Source of the DNA: Planctomycetota bacterium
GTDB taxonomy: Bacteria > Planctomycetota > UBA8108
DNA: 6,725 bases
Reading direction: 5' to 3'
Assembly (NCBI GenBank): GCA_016928605.1
Contig: JAFGKN010000228.1
Location: forward strand, 1-6,725
The position numbers and the translations under genes are program-made. Of the stretch, positions 5,655 through 6,725 are shown one piece after another (the first letter of the stretch is position 1; the number at the start of each line of letters is the position of its first letter). The notes under the pieces are model-generated. The model was given only the letters and a program-made list of their open reading frames with translations, did not search any database and had not been told where the DNA came from.

Positions 5655-5683
5655 CTCCCCGGCCTTCTGCGCCGGGCGGGGAG
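5655..5683 (+). terminator. Second hairpin in the sppA-ileS gap
   Basis: CTCCC-CGGC style arms (5655-5663) pair with GCCGG plus GGGAG (5671-5683) around the loop CTTCTGC, leaving a 3-base GCG bulge on the right arm. With the preceding hairpin it fills most of the 93-base gap before ileS. It could end sppA transcription or be part of the ileS leader; there is no T-box or other recognisable riboswitch. Confidence 0.3.
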
Positions 5684-5721
5684 GCTTCGTTCCGCGGCCG
5701 CGACCGCCGGTGAGATCCATC

Positions 5722-6725
5722 ATGCCCGTCTTTCACTCTGTGCCCGATCGCTATGACTTCCCCGCCGCCGAGGCGGAGGTCTGCCGGTTCTGGAAGGAGA
5801 GCCGGATCTTCGAGAAGAGCCTCGATCTCCGGGCCGGCCGGCCCGCGTTCGTCTTCTACGAGGGGCCGCCGACCGCCAACGGCCGGCCGCATCCCGGCCA
5901 TGTCCTCACCCGCGTCATCAAGGACCTCTTCCCGCGCTACCGGACAATGCGGGGCTTCCGGGTCGACCGCAAGGCCGGCTGGGACACGCACGGGCTGCCC
6001 GTCGAGATCGAGGTGGAGAAGTCGCTCGGCATCTCCGGCAAGGAGGAGATCGAGACGTACGGCGTCGAGAAGTTCTGCAAGCACTGCATCGAGTCGGTCT
6101 TCGTCTACACACGCGAGTGGGAGGAGCTGACGGAGCGCATCGGGTTCTGGGTGGACCTCTCCGACGCGTACGTCACCTTCCACCAGAGCTACGTCGAGAG
6201 CGTCTGGTGGTCGCTCAAGCGGCTCTTCGATCTCGACCTGCTCTACCAGGACCGCAAGGTCGTCTGGTGGTGGGCGCAGGGGGGGACGACGCTCTCGGCG
6301 GCCGAGGTGGGGCTCGGGTACCGCGAGGTGGACGATCCCAGCGTCTACGTGCGCTTCCGCGACGCCGACGATTCCCGTCTCAGCTACCTCGCGTGGACCA
6401 CGACCCCGTGGACGCTGCCCTCGAACGTGGCGCTCGCTGTCTCTCCCCGCGAGCCGTACGTCGAGGTCACCGTTCCTGCGGCGGATGGCGGCGAGGAGCG
6501 GCTGGTCATGGCCGCTGCGCTCGTCGACAAGGTGCTGGGGGCGAAGAAGGAGAAGAGCGCGATCCGTCCCACGGCGGTCTCCGAGCCCTTTGCGGGCGAG
6601 GCGCTCGCCGGCCGCCGCTACCGCCAGCTCCTGCCCTGGAAGCAGCCCGAGGGAGGCCGCGTGTTCGAGATCATCACGGGCGACTTCGTGCTGGTCGACC
6701 CCACGCTCGAGACGGCGAGCGGCAC
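5722..6725 (+). CDS. ileS: Isoleucyl-tRNA synthetase, N-terminal part (3' end beyond window)
   Basis: Class Ia aminoacyl-tRNA synthetase that charges tRNA-Ile in the cytoplasm. About 334 residues are visible of roughly 1,000-1,100. Seen: the Rossmann-fold start FVFYEGPPTANGRPHPGH at 43-60, with HPGH as the HIGH-type ATP-binding motif; KDLFPRY at 67-73; GWDTHGLPVE at 86-95; the WVDL segment; and entry into the CP1 editing domain with WTTTPWTLPSN at 225-235, which contributes to removing mischarged valine. The window ends inside CP1, at GDFVLVDPTLETASG; the KMSKS loop and anticodon domain are outside. The sequence after the second strand, where many IleRS have a CPRC zinc motif, reads VVWWWAQGGTTLSAAEV (180-196) with no cysteines. 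The ATG has a GGTGAG SD 7 bases upstream; an in-frame GTG at 5710 is possible but less likely. Confidence 0.96.
   Translation, partial: MPVFHSVPDRYDFPAAEAEVCRFWKESRIFEKSLDLRAGRPAFVFYEGPPTANGRPHPGHVLTRVIKDLFPRYRTMRGFRVDRKAGWDTHGLPVEIEVEKSLGISGKEEIETYGVEKFCKHCIESVFVYTREWEELTERIGFWVDLSDAYVTFHQSYVESVWWSLKRLFDLDLLYQDRKVVWWWAQGGTTLSAAEVGLGYREVDDPSVYVRFRDADDSRLSYLAWTTTPWTLPSNVALAVSPREPYVEVTVPAADGGEERLVMAAALVDKVLGAKKEKSAIRPTAVSEPFAGEALAGRRYRQLLPWKQPEGGRVFEIITGDFVLVDPTLETASG

Noticed and set aside
5629..5721. T-box leader controlling ileS
   Set aside because: The gap is only 93 bases and lacks the conserved T-box sequence and a specifier stem; only two GC hairpins are present.
1..6725. Mobile element or horizontally acquired island
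   Set aside because: No transposase, integrase, tRNA-associated repeat or terminal inverted repeats are seen, and base composition and codon style look uniform across all genes.

Overview
The window is very GC-rich, densely coding DNA with strong GC third-position bias and mostly clear Shine-Dalgarno sites. It looks like the chromosome of a GC-rich, Gram-negative-type (double-membrane) bacterium. The evidence for an outer membrane is indirect: an Mla/MCE-type lipid transport operon and a probable SppA lipoprotein. A membrane pyrophosphatase and an IleRS with an HPGH signature and no CxxC in its first zinc motif would fit lineages such as Planctomycetota, Acidobacteriota or Eisenbacteria-like groups. 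The sequence alone does not settle the phylum.

Left half, minus strand. A membrane-embedded ion-pumping pyrophosphatase (hppA) runs off the left edge and has its own promoter. Upstream of it, and probably a separate unit, is a two-gene operon. Its first gene encodes a membrane-anchored protein with an MCE/MlaD-like beta segment followed by a long charged helical region. Three bases after that gene's stop codon begins a 531-residue protein that joins an MlaF-type ABC ATPase to an MlaE-type permease. Together they look like a compact, rearranged phospholipid/sterol-type lipid transporter. No separate MlaA, MlaB or MlaC is visible in the window.

Right half, plus strand. A 226-base divergent intergenic region, with promoter-like elements on both strands and a perfect 12-base palindrome, leads into cutA. 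Next comes a 327-base gene-free stretch packed with palindromes and tandem repeats, ending in a near-consensus sigma70 promoter. It drives sppA (S49 serine-lysine protease, probably lipid-anchored). After a 93-base hairpin-rich gap comes ileS, which runs off the right edge inside its editing domain.

The genes do not form one pathway. The shared theme is envelope and housekeeping: lipid trafficking, membrane proteolysis and ion gradient energetics next to a tRNA synthetase. The item most worth a second look is the fused MlaFE transporter with its unusual partner. The large antisense reading frames across it are products of GC-biased codon use.
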